Positions 34,116 through 44,458 of a stretch of 64,000 nt of DNA are shown here, one piece after another. Each line of letters begins with the position of its first letter. Within the stretch, counting starts at the first letter, position 1. The stretch lies in the NCBI RefSeq assembly GCF_024723735.1, contig NZ_JANQDU010000003.1, forward strand, positions 558,001-622,000. The letters run 5' to 3'. Origin of the DNA: Frigidibacter sp. ROC022. GTDB taxonomy: Bacteria > Pseudomonadota > Alphaproteobacteria > Rhodobacterales > Rhodobacteraceae. Position numbers and translations under genes: made by a program. The notes below the pieces were generated by a model, which had not been told where the DNA came from, did not search any database, and saw nothing but the letters and a program-made list of their open reading frames with translations.

Positions 34116-35288
34116 ATGACCCCTGCTGCCCGCCTTTCCGCCGCCATCGAGGTGCTTGACCGCATTCTTGCGGGCGCCGCGCCGGAACCCGCCCTGACCG
34201 GCTGGGGCCGGGCTAATCGCTATGCCGGGTCGGGCGACCGGCACGCGGTGCGCGACCGGGTCTATCAGGCCCTGCGCCGGCGCCGCTCCGCCGCATGGGT
34301 CGGCGGCGCCGAGACCGGGCGCGGGCTGGTGCTGGGGCTGTTGCGGCTTGCGGGCGAGGCCCCCGAGACGCTGTTCACCGGCGATCGTTTCGCGCCGCCG
34401 CCGCTTTCCCCCGGCGAGGCCGGGCAGCCGCTGGACAGCGCGCCGGACCCGGTGCGGCTGGATGTGCCGGACTGGCTCTGGCCGCAGCTGAGCGACGATC
34501 TGGGGGATGATCTGGTGCCGGTGCTGGAAGCCTGCCAGAGCCGCGCCCCGGTCTGGCTGCGGGTGAACCGGAGCCGGGCCAGTATTGCCGAGGCCGCCGC
34601 CAGCCTCGCCGCCGAGGGGATCGCCACCCGGCCGCATGATGACTTTGACTGTGCTCTTGAAGTAATTGAAAATACACGAAAAGTGTCCAGATCGATAGCC
34701 CTGTCCGAAGGTCTGGTCGAATTGCAGGATGCCGCCAGCCAGGCGGTGACGCTGAGCCTTGGCGATCTCGCCGGGCTCGACGTGCTGGACTATTGCGCCG
34801 GGGCCGGCGGCAAGGCGCTGCATCTGGCCGACCTGGGCGCCAAGGTCACCGCGCATGACGTGGCCCCGGGGCGGATGCGCGATCTGGAGCCGCGCGCCGC
34901 CCGCGCCGGCCTGTCGATTGCCCGGGCCGCCACCGCGGCGCTGCCGGGGCTGGGGCCCTGGCCGCTGGTGCTGGTCGATGCGCCCTGTTCCGGCTCGGGC
35001 ACCTGGCGCCGCGACCCGATGGCGAAATGGGCGCTGACCCCCGAGCGGCTGGCCGAGCTGGGCCGGGTGCAGGCCGAGGTGCTCGACGCCGCCGCGGCAC
35101 TGACCGCGCCGGGCGGCAGGCTGGCCTTTGTCACCTGCTCGATCCTGTCCGCCGAGACCCGCGCCCCGGTTGAATCGTTCCTGTCGCGCAGCCCGGGCTG
35201 GCAGAGCCGGCTGCGCCGGACTTTCCTGCCCGGACCAGCCGGAGACGGGTTTTCCGTTGAAATCCTTGCGCGGGCACAGCAGGCTTGA
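34116..35288 (+). CDS. RsmB-like RNA (cytosine-5) methyltransferase
   Basis: 390 aa. Class I SAM-dependent m5C methyltransferase with LDYCAGAGGKALHLA (SAM binding), DAPCSGSGTWRRDP (Cys291) and FVTCSIL (Cys341), the two cysteines of the RsmB/NOP mechanism. The N-terminal ~140 residues are the NusB-like region typical of RsmB. The stretch of codons around residues 176-205 (about 34640-34730) is much richer in A and T than the rest, although the protein sequence there is conserved in style. It probably modifies 16S rRNA. Confidence 0.9.
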   Translation: MTPAARLSAAIEVLDRILAGAAPEPALTGWGRANRYAGSGDRHAVRDRVYQALRRRRSAAWVGGAETGRGLVLGLLRLAGEAPETLFTGDRFAPPPLSPGEAGQPLDSAPDPVRLDVPDWLWPQLSDDLGDDLVPVLEACQSRAPVWLRVNRSRASIAEAAASLAAEGIATRPHDDFDCALEVIENTRKVSRSIALSEGLVELQDAASQAVTLSLGDLAGLDVLDYCAGAGGKALHLADLGAKVTAHDVAPGRMRDLEPRAARAGLSIARAATAALPGLGPWPLVLVDAPCSGSGTWRRDPMAKWALTPERLAELGRVQAEVLDAAAALTAPGGRLAFVTCSILSAETRAPVESFLSRSPGWQSRLRRTFLPGPAGDGFSVEILARAQQA

Positions 35289-35317
35289 TGCAACTCCTGG
35301 TGGCGGGCGGAGATCGC

Positions 35318-35333
35318 TTAAGCGACGGTTAAC
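35318..35333. promoter_or_regulatory. CtrA-type binding site upstream of cckA
   Basis: TTAA (35318-35321), seven bases, then TTAAC (35329-35333) is an exact match to the full CtrA recognition motif TTAA-N7-TTAAC. It lies 52 nt before the cckA start. CtrA is the terminal target of the CckA phosphorelay, so this suggests feedback. Confidence 0.75.
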
Positions 35334-35384
35334 GATATTCGTCCTCCATGGACCAAGGCTCGAATCACACCTTGGGGGGCATCG

Positions 35385-37688
35385 GTGACACCAACCGCGC
35401 TATCGCCGCATTCGCTGACACGCGCCGCCGTCCGGCTGAACCCCATGGCCATTCCGCTGCTCCTGGTCTCGGTCGGCGCGATTGCCGCCGGGGCCTATCT
35501 GCCTGACCGGTATGTCGGCCTGGTCTCGGTCGAATCCGGGGCGGTGCTGCTGGGGGTGACGCTGGTGGTCCGCTATCTGGCGCGGCGCTATCTGCGGGCC
35601 CGCAAGAACCTGTTCGATACCGTGGCCGGGTTCCTGGAACATGATGCCTCGCCCAGTTTCACCACCGACAGCGAAGGCCGGATCGGCTATCGCAATCCGG
35701 CGGCGGTGCAGCGGTTCGGCGGGGCCGACGGGCAGACGCTTGTCGCGGCACTGGGCGATACCTTCGCATCGCCGTCGGCGGTGCTCTACCGGTTGCAGAG
35801 CCGGGCCCAGGGCAAGGGCGCGGCGCGCGAGGATGTGGTGATGCGGCGCGGCCATATCCGGCTGTCGGTGCATCGGCTGGGGCCGGACGGCTTCCTGTGG
35901 CGGCTCGAGGATCTGGTCGAGCGGGGCAGCGTCAAGGCGCCCGAGTCGATCGGCCTGCCGATGCTGACGGCCTCCAAGTCCGGCGCCGTGCTCTACATGA
36001 ACGACGCGATGCGGCGGCTGGCCGGCGGGCGCGAGACGACGCTGGACCGGGTGTTCAACGATCTGCCGCTGCGCCCCGGCCAGGTGCATGAGGTGGCCAC
36101 TGCCGAAGGCGGCCGGCTGCGCTGTCGGGTGGCGGAATTCTCGGGCCCGACCGGACGGCGCGAGATCTACCTGTTCCCGGCCGAGGCCGAGGATGACGCC
36201 TCAAACTGGTCGCTGGCCGACGACTTCCCGGTGCCGATGCTGAAGCTGACCGCCGAAGGGCGGGTGCTGATCGCCAACCGCCGCGCCCGCGACCTGCTGG
36301 GGCCGGGGACGCCCGAGGGCCGGTCGATGTCGGAACTGGTCGAGGGGCTGGGCCGCTCGATCACCGACTGGATGGGCGAGGCCGCCCGCGGCCAGGGCCA
36401 GAAACAGCCGGAAGTGGTGCGGGTCCGGCGCGATGACCGCGAGCTCTACCTGCAGGTCCGCCTCGGCCGGGTCGAGACCCCGAAAGGGGCCGAACTGGTG
36501 GCGGTGCTGAACGATGCAACCGAGCTGAAGACGCTTGAGGCGCAATTCGTACAAAGCCAGAAGATGCAGGCCATCGGCCAGCTGGCGGGCGGGGTGGCGC
36601 ATGATTTCAACAATCTTCTGACAGCGATTTCAGGGCATTGCGACCTGTTGTTGCTGCGTCATGACGCCACCGACAGCGACTATGCCGACCTGATCCAGAT
36701 CAGCCAGAACGCCAATCGGGCGGCGGCTCTGGTCGGGCAGCTGCTGGCCTTCTCGCGCAAGCAGAACCTGCAACCGCAGGTCCTGAACCTGCGCGACGTT
36801 CTGGCCGATCATGCGCATCTTCTGAACCGGCTGGTGGGCGAGAAGGTGCGGCTGGAACTGGACCCGGCCGACGGGTTGCCGACGATCCGGGCCGACAAGC
36901 GGCAGTTCGAACAGGTGATGATGAACCTCGTGGTGAATGCCCGCGACGCGATGCCTTCCGGCGGCACGGTGCGGATCACCGCCGAGGCGCGGACCCTCAC
37001 CGAAGAGATGAGCCGCGACCGTGCCACGGTGCCGGCGGGGGACTATGTGGTGATCCGGGTCGCCGACGAGGGCACGGGCATCCCGCCCGACAAGGTCTCG
37101 AAGATCTTCGAGCCGTTCTACACGACCAAGAAGACCGGTGACGGAACCGGGCTGGGCCTGTCCACCGCCTACGGGATCGTCAAGCAGTCGGGCGGCTTCA
37201 TCTTTGTCGACTCGGCCCTGGGCAAGGGCACCGAGTTCTCGCTCTATCTGCCGGTCTTTCATGCGGCCCCCGATGTGGCCGAACCGGCCGCCGAGACGCT
37301 GCCGAAGCCCACCCATCCGCAGAAGGGCGGGGTGGTGCTGCTGGTCGAGGACGAGGCGCCGGTGCGGGCCTTTGCCAGCCGGGCGCTGCGGCTGCGCGGC
37401 TTTACCGTGATCGAGGCCGCCAATGCCGAAGAGGCGCTGCAGATCCTGGAAGACCCCGACCTGGTGATCGACGTCTTCGTCACCGATGTGGTGATGCCGG
37501 GGCTGGACGGCCCGACATGGGTGGCGCAGGCGCTGGAGGACCGGCCCGGGGTGCGGGTGGTCTTCGTCTCGGGCTATGCCGAGGATTCGGTGGCCGAGCA
37601 TCAGGCCCGGATCCCCAATGCCGTGTTCCTCCCCAAGCCGTTCTCGCTCAGCGAACTGACGAACACGGTCACGCAGCAATTGCACTGA
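35385..37688 (+). CDS. cckA: CckA hybrid sensor histidine kinase/phosphatase
   Basis: 767 aa with a GTG start after GGGGGG. Two membrane helices (about 22-40 and 44-66) are followed by PAS-like regions (about 80-380), a HisKA/HATPase core with phospho-acceptor His406 in [14 protein letters not shown] and ATP-binding [11 protein letters not shown] and [13 protein letters not shown], then a receiver with Asp701 in [14 protein letters not shown]. The block [17 protein letters not shown] is diagnostic for CckA. It phosphorylates ChpT and thereby CtrA; in Rhodobacterales this controls motility, gene transfer agents and related traits. A CtrA site is just upstream. Confidence 0.92.
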   Translation: MTPTALSPHSLTRAAVRLNPMAIPLLLVSVGAIAAGAYLPDRYVGLVSVESGAVLLGVTLVVRYLARRYLRARKNLFDTVAGFLEHDASPSFTTDSEGRIGYRNPAAVQRFGGADGQTLVAALGDTFASPSAVLYRLQSRAQGKGAAREDVVMRRGHIRLSVHRLGPDGFLWRLEDLVERGSVKAPESIGLPMLTASKSGAVLYMNDAMRRLAGGRETTLDRVFNDLPLRPGQVHEVATAEGGRLRCRVAEFSGPTGRREIYLFPAEAEDDASNWSLADDFPVPMLKLTAEGRVLIANRRARDLLGPGTPEGRSMSELVEGLGRSITDWMGEAARGQGQKQPEVVRVRRDDRELYLQVRLGRVETPKGAELVAVLNDATELKTLEAQFVQSQKMQAIGQLAGGVAHDFNNLLTAISGHCDLLLLRHDATDSDYADLIQISQNANRAAALVGQLLAFSRKQNLQPQVLNLRDVLADHAHLLNRLVGEKVRLELDPADGLPTIRADKRQFEQVMMNLVVNARDAMPSGGTVRITAEARTLTEEMSRDRATVPAGDYVVIRVADEGTGIPPDKVSKIFEPFYTTKKTGDGTGLGLSTAYGIVKQSGGFIFVDSALGKGTEFSLYLPVFHAAPDVAEPAAETLPKPTHPQKGGVVLLVEDEAPVRAFASRALRLRGFTVIEAANAEEALQILEDPDLVIDVFVTDVVMPGLDGPTWVAQALEDRPGVRVVFVSGYAEDSVAEHQARIPNAVFLPKPFSLSELTNTVTQQLH

Positions 37689-37792
37689 GGCGCGCTCCCG
37701 CCGGCCGGCAGGGCCGCAGAGTCCGCCGGGCAGGGGCATGCGGTAACGCACTGTTAATCATTCCGTCGCAGGCTGGGGTCGCAAGTTTATGG

Positions 37793-37821
37793 TTGAAATG
37801 TTCCGGTTTTGTGCTCATAAG
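37793..37821 (+). promoter_or_regulatory. Putative recA sigma-70 promoter with overlapping imperfect SOS half-site pair
   Basis: TTGAAA (37793-37798) and CATAAG (37816-37821) are spaced 17 bp apart. GTTC-N7-GTGC at 37800-37814, one base from GTTC-N7-GTTC, overlies the spacer. A perfect LexA box follows at 37829. Confidence 0.6.
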
Positions 37822-37828
37822 GAGATCA

Positions 37829-37843
37829 GAACATAAGCGGAAC
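37829..37843. promoter_or_regulatory. LexA (SOS) box of recA
   Basis: GAAC (37829-37832), seven bases, GAAC (37840-37843). GTTC-N7-GTTC, of which this is the complement, is the alphaproteobacterial LexA site. It lies just downstream of the predicted -10, where a repressor would block initiation. Confidence 0.85.
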
Positions 37844-37902
37844 AATCGCGCAGGTGGTGGTGGACCCGACCGCCGGGGTGTGGAACAAGGACAGGTGAAA
37901 TC

Positions 37903-38964
37903 ATGGCAGAGATTCTGGAAATGAACGACAAGCGCACGGTCGAGAAGCAGAAGGCCCTCGATTCGGCCCTGGCCCAGATCGAACGGCAGTTCGGCAAAGG
38001 GTCGATCATGCGGCTCGGGGCCGACAATCCGGTGGCCGAGATCGCCGCCACCTCGACCGGCTCGCTCGGGCTCGACATCGCCCTGGGCATCGGCGGGCTG
38101 CCGAATGGCCGGATCATCGAGATCTACGGGCCGGAAAGCTCGGGCAAGACGACGCTGACCCTGCATTGCATCGCCGAAGAGCAGAAGAAGGGCGGCGTCT
38201 GCGCCTTTGTCGATGCCGAACACGCGCTCGACCCGCTCTATGCCCGCAAGCTGGGGGTGAATCTGGACGAACTGCTGATCTCGCAGCCCGACACTGGCGA
38301 ACAGGCGCTGGAGATCGTCGATACGCTGGTGCGCTCGGGGGCGGTCAGCATGGTGGTGGTCGATTCGGTCGCGGCCCTGACCCCGAAGTCTGAACTCGAA
38401 GGCGACATGGGCGACATGCAGATGGGCAGCCAGGCCCGGCTGATGAGTCAGGCGATGCGCAAGCTGACCGGCTCGATCAACCGTTCGAAATGCATGGTGA
38501 TCTTCATCAACCAGATCCGGATGAAGATCGGCGTGATGTTCGGCTCGCCCGAGACCACGACCGGCGGCAATGCGTTGAAATTCTACTCCTCGGTCCGGCT
38601 CGACATCCGCCGGACCGGCTCGATCAAGGACCGCGACGAGGTCATCGGCAACTCCACCAGGGTCAAGGTGGTGAAGAACAAGGTGGCGCCGCCGTTCAAG
38701 CAGGTCGAATTCGACATCATGTATGGCGAAGGGATTTCCAAGACCGGCGAGATACTGGACCTCGGCGTCAAGGCCGGCGTGGTCGAGAAATCCGGTGCCT
38801 GGTATTCCTATGGCGACGAACGCATCGGCCAGGGCCGCGAGAATGCCAAGGCGTTCCTCAAGGAAAACCCGGAGATTTCGAACGACATCGAGGACAAGAT
38901 CCGGGCCAGCCACGGGCTCGACCTCACCGTCGATCCGGAGGATGGCGAGGTCATGGAAGGCTGA
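37903..38964 (+). CDS. recA: RecA recombinase
   Basis: 353 aa. Walker A GPESSGKT (76-83), [15 protein letters not shown] and the L1/L2 DNA loops ([40 protein letters not shown]) are intact. It catalyses strand exchange and stimulates LexA self-cleavage. A LexA box and promoter lie 60-110 nt upstream and a terminator hairpin follows. Nothing unusual in length or residues. Confidence 0.98.
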   Translation: MAEILEMNDKRTVEKQKALDSALAQIERQFGKGSIMRLGADNPVAEIAATSTGSLGLDIALGIGGLPNGRIIEIYGPESSGKTTLTLHCIAEEQKKGGVCAFVDAEHALDPLYARKLGVNLDELLISQPDTGEQALEIVDTLVRSGAVSMVVVDSVAALTPKSELEGDMGDMQMGSQARLMSQAMRKLTGSINRSKCMVIFINQIRMKIGVMFGSPETTTGGNALKFYSSVRLDIRRTGSIKDRDEVIGNSTRVKVVKNKVAPPFKQVEFDIMYGEGISKTGEILDLGVKAGVVEKSGAWYSYGDERIGQGRENAKAFLKENPEISNDIEDKIRASHGLDLTVDPEDGEVMEG

Positions 38965-39020
38965 CCCGGCCGCCGGGCGGGACGCCCCCGGCGCCTTGGC
39001 CGGAAACGGAACACAGCGGC

Positions 39021-39045
39021 AGCGGCGCCCCGGGCGCCGCTTTCC
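39021..39045 (+). terminator. Terminator after recA
   Basis: An 8-bp or longer GC stem (39021-39028 with 39034-39041) and a short loop are followed by TTTCC, between recA and alaS. Confidence 0.65.
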
Positions 39046-39144
39046 TGTTCGCAGCCCCGGTTCACCCCGGCCATTCCGCCTCTGCCAGTGGACAGCCGGG
39101 GGAGCAGGCGATACAGGAACCCGACCTGAACCGGGACCGAAGAC

Positions 39145-41799
39145 ATGACCAGCCTGAACGATATCCGCCGCACGTTCCTCGACTATTTCATCCGTCAGGG
39201 GCATACGGAAGTTGCCTCGTCCCCCCTGGTCCCGCGCAACGACCCGACCCTGATGTTCACCAACGCGGGCATGGTCCAGTTCAAGAACCTCTTCACCGGC
39301 GCCGAGCACCGCGACTACAGCCGCGCCGTCACCTCGCAGAAATGCGTCCGGGCCGGCGGCAAGCACAACGATCTCGACAATGTCGGCTACACGGCCCGGC
39401 ACCTGACCTTCTTCGAGATGCTCGGCAATTTCTCCTTCGGCGACTATTTCAAGGATCAGGCGATCCCCTTCTCCTGGGAACTGCTGACCAAGGGCTTCGA
39501 CCTGCCGCCGGAACGGCTCAGCGTCACCGTCTATCATACCGATGACGAGGCCGCGACGCTGTGGAAGAAGGTCTCGGGCCTGCCGGACGAGCGGATCATC
39601 CGGATCCCCACCAATGACAATTTCTGGATGATGGGGCCGACCGGTCCCTGCGGCCCCTGCACCGAGATCTTCTATGACTACGGCCCGGATGTCGCCGGTG
39701 GCCCGCCGGGCAGCCCGGACGAGGACGGCGATCGCTATGTCGAGATCTGGAACAATGTCTTCATGCAGTTCGAGCAGTTCGAGGACGGCAGCCGCAAGCC
39801 TCTGCCGAACCCGTCGATCGACACCGGCATGGGGCTGGAGCGGATCGGCTCGGTGCTGCAGGGCAAGCAGGACGTGTTCGACACCGATACGCTGCGGGCG
39901 CTGGTCGAGGCCAGCGCACTGGCGACCGGGACCGACCCGGACGGGCCGCAGAAGTTCCACCACCGGGTGATCGCCGACCATCTGCGCTCCTCCTCCTTCC
40001 TGATCGCCGACGGGGTGATGCCGTCGAACGAGGGCCGCGGCTATGTGCTGCGCCGGATCATGCGCCGCGCCATGCGGCATGCGCATCAGACCGGGGCGAG
40101 CGAACCGGTGATGCACCGGCTTGTCGGCAGCCTGGTGCAGGAGATGGGCGCTGCCTATGGCGAACTGGGCCGGGCGCGCAGCCTGATCGAGGAAACGCTG
40201 AAATCCGAGGAGACCCGCTTCAAGCAGACGCTGGAACGCGGGTTGCGGCTGCTGGACGACGAACTGGCCAAGCTGCCCGAGGGCTCGAAACTGCCGGGCG
40301 AGGCTGCCTTCAAGCTCTATGACACCTACGGCTTCCCGTTGGACCTGACCGAGGACGCGCTGCGCGAGAAGGGCCGCTCGGTGGATATCGAGGGCTTCAA
40401 TGCCGCGATGGCCGAGCAGAAGGCCAAGGCGCGGGCCAGCTGGGCAGGCTCGGGCGAGACCAGGGAAGCGGCGATCTGGTTCGATCTGGCCGAAAGCCGG
40501 GGCCATACCGAGTTTCTGGGCTATGACACCGAACAGGCCGAGGGCCAGCTTCTGGCGCTGGTCCGCGACGGCGCCGAACTGTACGATGCCGGCAAGGGTG
40601 ACAAGGTCCAGCTGATGCTGAACCAGACACCGTTCTATGCCGAGGCCGGCGGGCAGGTCGGCGACACCGGCACCCTGGTGACAGAGACCGGGCGTGCGAA
40701 GATCACCGACGTGCAGAAGTCGGCCGGTGTCTTCGTGCATTTCGCCGAGGTGACGGAGGGCAGGATCGCCAAGGGCCAGGCCGCGGTGCTTGAGGTCGAT
40801 CACGCGCGGCGCGGCGCGATCCGGGCCAATCACTCGGCCACCCACCTGCTGAACGAGGCGCTGCGCGAAACGCTGGGCGACCATGTGGCGCAGCGCGGCT
40901 CGCTGAACGCGCCGGACCGGCTGCGCTTCGATTTCGCGCATTCCAAGGCGGTCTCGCCGGAAGAACTGGCGCGGGTCGAGGGGCTGGTGAACAAGTTCAT
41001 CCGGCAGAATGCGCCGGTCGAGACCCGGATCATGACCCCGGACGAGGCGCGGGCGATCGGGGCGCAGGCGCTGTTCGGCGAGAAATACGGCGACGAGGTG
41101 CGCGTGGTCGCGATGGGCCGCGCCGACACCGGCAAGGGGGCCGATGGCAAGACCTGGTCGCTGGAACTGTGCGGCGGCACCCATGTCGGGCGACTGGGCG
41201 AGATCGGCGCCTTCGTGGTGCTGGGCGATCAGGCCTCGTCCTCGGGCGTGCGGCGGATCGAGGCGCTGACCGGTCAGGCGGCGCTGGACCATCTGACCGG
41301 CGAGGCCGGGCGGCTGGCCGAGGTCGCCGCGGCGCTGAAGGCGCCGGCGGCCGAGGTGCCGGAGCGTGTGAAGGCGCTGATGGAGGAACGTCGCGCCCTG
41401 CAGAACGAGGTTGCACAACTGCGCCGCGAACTGGCGATGGGCGGCGGCGAAGGGGCTGCGCCCGAGGCTAAATCCATCAATGGAATCAAATTTCTCGCGC
41501 AGGTTCTTCAAGGTGTTTCCGGGCGTGATCTGCCGCCGCTGATCGACGCGCACAAGGACCGGCTGGGCTCTGGCGCGGTGCTGCTGATTGCCGAGTCCGA
41601 TGGCAAGGCGGCGGTCGCGGCGGGCGTCACGGCGGATCTGACCGACCGGATCAGCGCCGTTGACCTGACCCGCGCGGCGGTCGAGGCTCTGGGCGGCAAG
41701 GGCGGCGGTGGCCGTCCCGACATGGCGCAGGGCGGTGCCCGCGATACCTCGAATGCGCCGCAAGCGATTGCGGCGGCCGAAAAACTGCTGGAGGGCTGA
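39145..41799 (+). CDS. alaS: Alanyl-tRNA synthetase
   Basis: 884 aa, full length. The catalytic domain starts [21 protein letters not shown]; the editing domain has [12 protein letters not shown] and [14 protein letters not shown], whose His/Cys residues bind zinc; and the C-terminal oligomerisation region holds an Ala/Glu-rich coiled coil near [18 protein letters not shown]. It charges tRNA-Ala. A short AT-richer codon patch lies near 41468-41520. DUF1330 follows after 2 nt. Confidence 0.97.
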   Translation: MTSLNDIRRTFLDYFIRQGHTEVASSPLVPRNDPTLMFTNAGMVQFKNLFTGAEHRDYSRAVTSQKCVRAGGKHNDLDNVGYTARHLTFFEMLGNFSFGDYFKDQAIPFSWELLTKGFDLPPERLSVTVYHTDDEAATLWKKVSGLPDERIIRIPTNDNFWMMGPTGPCGPCTEIFYDYGPDVAGGPPGSPDEDGDRYVEIWNNVFMQFEQFEDGSRKPLPNPSIDTGMGLERIGSVLQGKQDVFDTDTLRALVEASALATGTDPDGPQKFHHRVIADHLRSSSFLIADGVMPSNEGRGYVLRRIMRRAMRHAHQTGASEPVMHRLVGSLVQEMGAAYGELGRARSLIEETLKSEETRFKQTLERGLRLLDDELAKLPEGSKLPGEAAFKLYDTYGFPLDLTEDALREKGRSVDIEGFNAAMAEQKAKARASWAGSGETREAAIWFDLAESRGHTEFLGYDTEQAEGQLLALVRDGAELYDAGKGDKVQLMLNQTPFYAEAGGQVGDTGTLVTETGRAKITDVQKSAGVFVHFAEVTEGRIAKGQAAVLEVDHARRGAIRANHSATHLLNEALRETLGDHVAQRGSLNAPDRLRFDFAHSKAVSPEELARVEGLVNKFIRQNAPVETRIMTPDEARAIGAQALFGEKYGDEVRVVAMGRADTGKGADGKTWSLELCGGTHVGRLGEIGAFVVLGDQASSSGVRRIEALTGQAALDHLTGEAGRLAEVAAALKAPAAEVPERVKALMEERRALQNEVAQLRRELAMGGGEGAAPEAKSINGIKFLAQVLQGVSGRDLPPLIDAHKDRLGSGAVLLIAESDGKAAVAAGVTADLTDRISAVDLTRAAVEALGGKGGGGRPDMAQGGARDTSNAPQAIAAAEKLLEG

Positions 41800-41801
41800 G
41801 A

Positions 41802-42092
41802 ATGACCGCTTTGTGGATCGCCAATGTTCATGTGACGGACCCGGAATCCTATCTGAAATACGCCAAGCTTGCCGGCGGCGCGATCGAGGCTTTCGGCGGC
41901 AAGTTCCTTGCCCGCTCGGGCCAGCATGTGCAGCTTGAGGGGCGCGACAGGGCCCGCAACGTGGTGGCACGCTTTCCCAGCCTTCAGGCGGCGGTCGATT
42001 GCTACAACTCGCCCGAGTATCAGGCGGCGCTGGTCCATGCCAAGAACGCAGCCGAGCGCGATCTGGTGGTGGTCGAGGAGCTTGAAGACTGA
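41802..42092 (+). CDS. DUF1330 family protein
   Basis: 96 aa. It has the DUF1330 dimeric alpha/beta-barrel-like pattern: ALWIANVHVTDPESYLKYAK, FGGKFLARSGQHVQLEG and RNVVARFPSLQAAVDCYNSPEY, key Tyr and Ser residues of the family. The family has no settled function. It follows alaS by 2 nt and overlaps the next gene, so it is likely expressed with them. Confidence 0.9.
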   Translation: MTALWIANVHVTDPESYLKYAKLAGGAIEAFGGKFLARSGQHVQLEGRDRARNVVARFPSLQAAVDCYNSPEYQAALVHAKNAAERDLVVVEELED

Positions 42093-42577
42093 GGCTGTCC
42101 GCGTTCCAGGGCCGCTGGCTGTTCCGGCGTCAGGTCTGTGATTCCAACGGGGTCGTGACCGCCCGGGCCGAGGGGACGCTGAGCTTCACGCCGGACCGGG
42201 ACGGTCTTGAGGCCATGGAAATCTCGGACCTGCGGCTGCCGGGGCAGGCGCCGATCCGCGGCGAGCGGCGGACGCTCTGGCGCCAGGACGGGGCCGGGAT
42301 CGCGGTGTTCTTCGGCGATGGCCGTCCGTTTCACCGCTTCGACCCCTCGGCCGAACAGCCAGGTGCCCGGCACGATTGCGCGCCGGACCTCTACCGTGTC
42401 ATCTATGACTTCAGCGCCTGGCCGATCTGGAGCAGCTGCTGGCGGGTGACCGGACCGCGCAAGGACTATGTCATGCGCAGCCGGCACGCACGCGACAGCG
42501 CCGCCCTTGCGTCAGACGGCGAAAGCGGGCAGGACAAGAAAAACCGACAGGAGACTTGGGAATGGCCGGAACAATGA
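42089..42577 (+). CDS. DUF6314 family protein with a non-ATG start
   Basis: About 162 aa. The conserved N-terminus FQGRWLFRRQVCDSNGVV begins before any ATG or GTG in the frame; the frame opens after a TGA at 42083. The nearest usable codons are CTG at 42089 and 42095, overlapping the DUF1330 stop, with GGAG about 9 bases upstream. A GTG at 42155 would cut off this conserved block. The rest (VFFGDGRPFHRFD, HDCAPDLYRVIYDF, WRVTGPRKDYVMRSR) matches the family, whose function is unknown. The 3' end overlaps bioY by 16 nt. Confidence 0.75.
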   Translation: MRLSAFQGRWLFRRQVCDSNGVVTARAEGTLSFTPDRDGLEAMEISDLRLPGQAPIRGERRTLWRQDGAGIAVFFGDGRPFHRFDPSAEQPGARHDCAPDLYRVIYDFSAWPIWSSCWRVTGPRKDYVMRSRHARDSAALASDGESGQDKKNRQETWEWPEQ

Positions 42578-43167
42578 ACGTCGTGCTGACCGAGACATTC
42601 GGTGCCCGCAGCGGGGCCGGATTGCGGACCAAGCAGGCCGCGCTGGTGATCGCGGGAATCGCCGCGATGATCATCGCCGCGAAGATCAGGGTGCCGTTCT
42701 GGCCGGTGCCGGCGACGATGCAGACCTTCGTGGTGCTCTCGGTGGGGGCCGCCTACGGGATGCGGCTGGGCCTGGTGACGATGCTCGGCTACCTGCTGAT
42801 CGGGGCCCTGGGCTTTGACGTCTTCACCTCCTCTTCCGCCGAAAGCCACGGGCTGTCCTACATGATGGGCGCGACCGGCGGCTATCTGGTCGGCTTCGTG
42901 GTGGCGGCGGGCGTCATGGGCTGGCTGGCCCGGCGTGGCTGGGACCGCAGCTTTGGCTGGATGGCGCTGGCGATGCTGATCGGCAACGCGATCGTCTATG
43001 CCTTCGGGATGCCCTGGATGTTCCACCTGTTCGGCGAAACCAAGGGCGCGGCCTGGGTCTGGCAATGGGGCATGACCAATTTCCTGACCTTCGACGCCGC
43101 GAAACTGGCGCTGGCGGCGGTGCTGTTCCCGGCGATCTGGAAGGCCGTCGGTTCGGCCCGCAGCTGA
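42562..43167 (+). CDS. bioY: BioY biotin transporter substrate-binding subunit
   Basis: 201 aa with about six hydrophobic segments. PFWPVPATMQTFVVLSVGAAYG and MMGATGGYLVGFVVAA are the characteristic BioY blocks. It is an ECF-type S component that captures biotin; no BioM/BioN energising genes are adjacent, so it may work alone or with a shared module. I chose the ATG at 42562 (GGAG at 42550-42553), two residues after an in-frame TTG at 42556. A good terminator follows. Confidence 0.93.
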   Translation: MAGTMNVVLTETFGARSGAGLRTKQAALVIAGIAAMIIAAKIRVPFWPVPATMQTFVVLSVGAAYGMRLGLVTMLGYLLIGALGFDVFTSSSAESHGLSYMMGATGGYLVGFVVAAGVMGWLARRGWDRSFGWMALAMLIGNAIVYAFGMPWMFHLFGETKGAAWVWQWGMTNFLTFDAAKLALAAVLFPAIWKAVGSARS

Positions 43168-43189
43168 GACCGATCCATGCGACCTTGCG

Positions 43190-43212
43190 CGGAGGGCTTC
43201 GGCCCTCCGTTT
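43190..43212 (+). terminator. Rho-independent terminator after bioY
   Basis: An 8-bp stem (43190-43197 with 43202-43209), TTCG tetraloop, then TTT. It lies 22 nt after the bioY stop and 9 nt before the end of the convergent P450 gene, so it may also serve that gene. Confidence 0.85.
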
Positions 43213-43217
43213 GCGTT

Positions 43218-44399
43218 TCAGCCCTGCACCATCAGCCGTTCCAGCCCGTGGAAATGGTAGAGGTTGGCGTAGACCGGCGGTTCGGTGATCCGCAGCTCGG
43301 GCAGCCGGGCAAAGAGGATGGGCAGGGCGCTGCGCAGTTCCAGCCGGGCCAGTGGCGCGCCGACGCAGAAATGGATCCCGACCCCGAAGCTGGCATTCGC
43401 CTTCACCCCCCGGTCGGGGTCGAAGCGGTCGGGATCGGGCCAGAGCGCGGGGTCGCGATTGGCCGAGGCCAGCAGGCAGGCGACCCGGTCCCCGGGGGCG
43501 AAACGATGGCCGAAAGCCTCGACATCCTCATAGGCCCAGCGGGCGAAGAAATGCAGCGGCGGGTCGTAACGCAGGATTTCCTCGACCGTGGCGCCGACCC
43601 GGTCGGGTGACAGCGCCAGCGTCGAGGTCCGGTGTTCCAGCAGCGCCTTGACCCCGTTGCCCAGCGTGTGAACCGTCGCTTCGTGTCCGGCATTGAGCAG
43701 GAGGATGCAGGTCGAGATCAACTCGTCCTCGCTCAGCGCCTCGGGGCCGGGGGTCAGCAGTTCCGAGATCAGGTCGTCGGCCGGCGCCCGGCGGCGTTGC
43801 GCGGTATAGTCGCGGATGAAGGCGGCAAACTCGGCGGCGGCGGTATTGGCCGCCTCTTCCATGGCCCCGGTGCGGCGCGCCTGATACATGCCGACCATGG
43901 CATTCGACCAGGCCAGCAACTGCTCGGCCATGCTTTCCGGCACCCCCAGCAGGCGGGCAATGGTGATGACCGGCAGCGGCTTGGCCAGCGCCTCGATCAG
44001 GTCGAAGGGCCCGCCCGTGTCGATGGCGCGGGTCAGGCACTCATGGGTCAGCGCCTCGATCCCGTCGGTCAGCCGGGCGATCCGGCGCGAGGTGAAGGCC
44101 CGCAGCACGGCACCGCGCAGCTTGGTGTGCCGGGGCGGTTCCAGTTCCAGCATCGAATGCGCCTCGATGGCATAGAAGGCGGCGGTATGGGGGGCGATCT
44201 CCGGCGCGTGGTCCGGCGGTGCTTCGCGGCCGAAACGGCGGTCGCGCAGAAAGGCGTTCACCGCCCGCGCCGAGGTGGCGCAGGGCAGGTCATAGTCATC
44301 CCACCAGACCAGATCGCCGGCGGCGCGGGCCCGGGCGTAGAAGGCATAGGGGTTCTGCACGAAGGCGGGTTCGGTCGGGCTTTGGGACAGGTGCTGCAT
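43218..44399 (-). CDS. Cytochrome P450
   Basis: 393 aa, normal bacterial length. I-helix LLNAGHEATVHT with the acid-threonine pair, K-helix EEILRYDPP (ExxR), and heme loop SFGVGIHFCVGAPLAR with Cys345. It starts at 44399, MQHLSQSPTEPAFVQNPYAF, after a weak ribosome-binding site. No ferredoxin or reductase gene is next to it. It is divergent from dctB with a 59-nt gap. The substrate is unknown; it is a complete P450, unlike the short one at 60203. Confidence 0.93.
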   Translation of the reverse strand: MQHLSQSPTEPAFVQNPYAFYARARAAGDLVWWDDYDLPCATSARAVNAFLRDRRFGREAPPDHAPEIAPHTAAFYAIEAHSMLELEPPRHTKLRGAVLRAFTSRRIARLTDGIEALTHECLTRAIDTGGPFDLIEALAKPLPVITIARLLGVPESMAEQLLAWSNAMVGMYQARRTGAMEEAANTAAAEFAAFIRDYTAQRRRAPADDLISELLTPGPEALSEDELISTCILLLNAGHEATVHTLGNGVKALLEHRTSTLALSPDRVGATVEEILRYDPPLHFFARWAYEDVEAFGHRFAPGDRVACLLASANRDPALWPDPDRFDPDRGVKANASFGVGIHFCVGAPLARLELRSALPILFARLPELRITEPPVYANLYHFHGLERLMVQG

Positions 44400-44458
44400 G
44401 GGCGGAGACTGAAAGCAAGGCTCTGGCTTTTGCAAGCCCGTCGCGCAATGCTGAGGCG

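Noticed and set aside
37669-41970. A 1433-codon minus-strand open frame across cckA end, recA and alaS
   Set aside because: It is the mirror of three well-defined genes in GC-rich DNA, has low-complexity composition and no start signal or domain.
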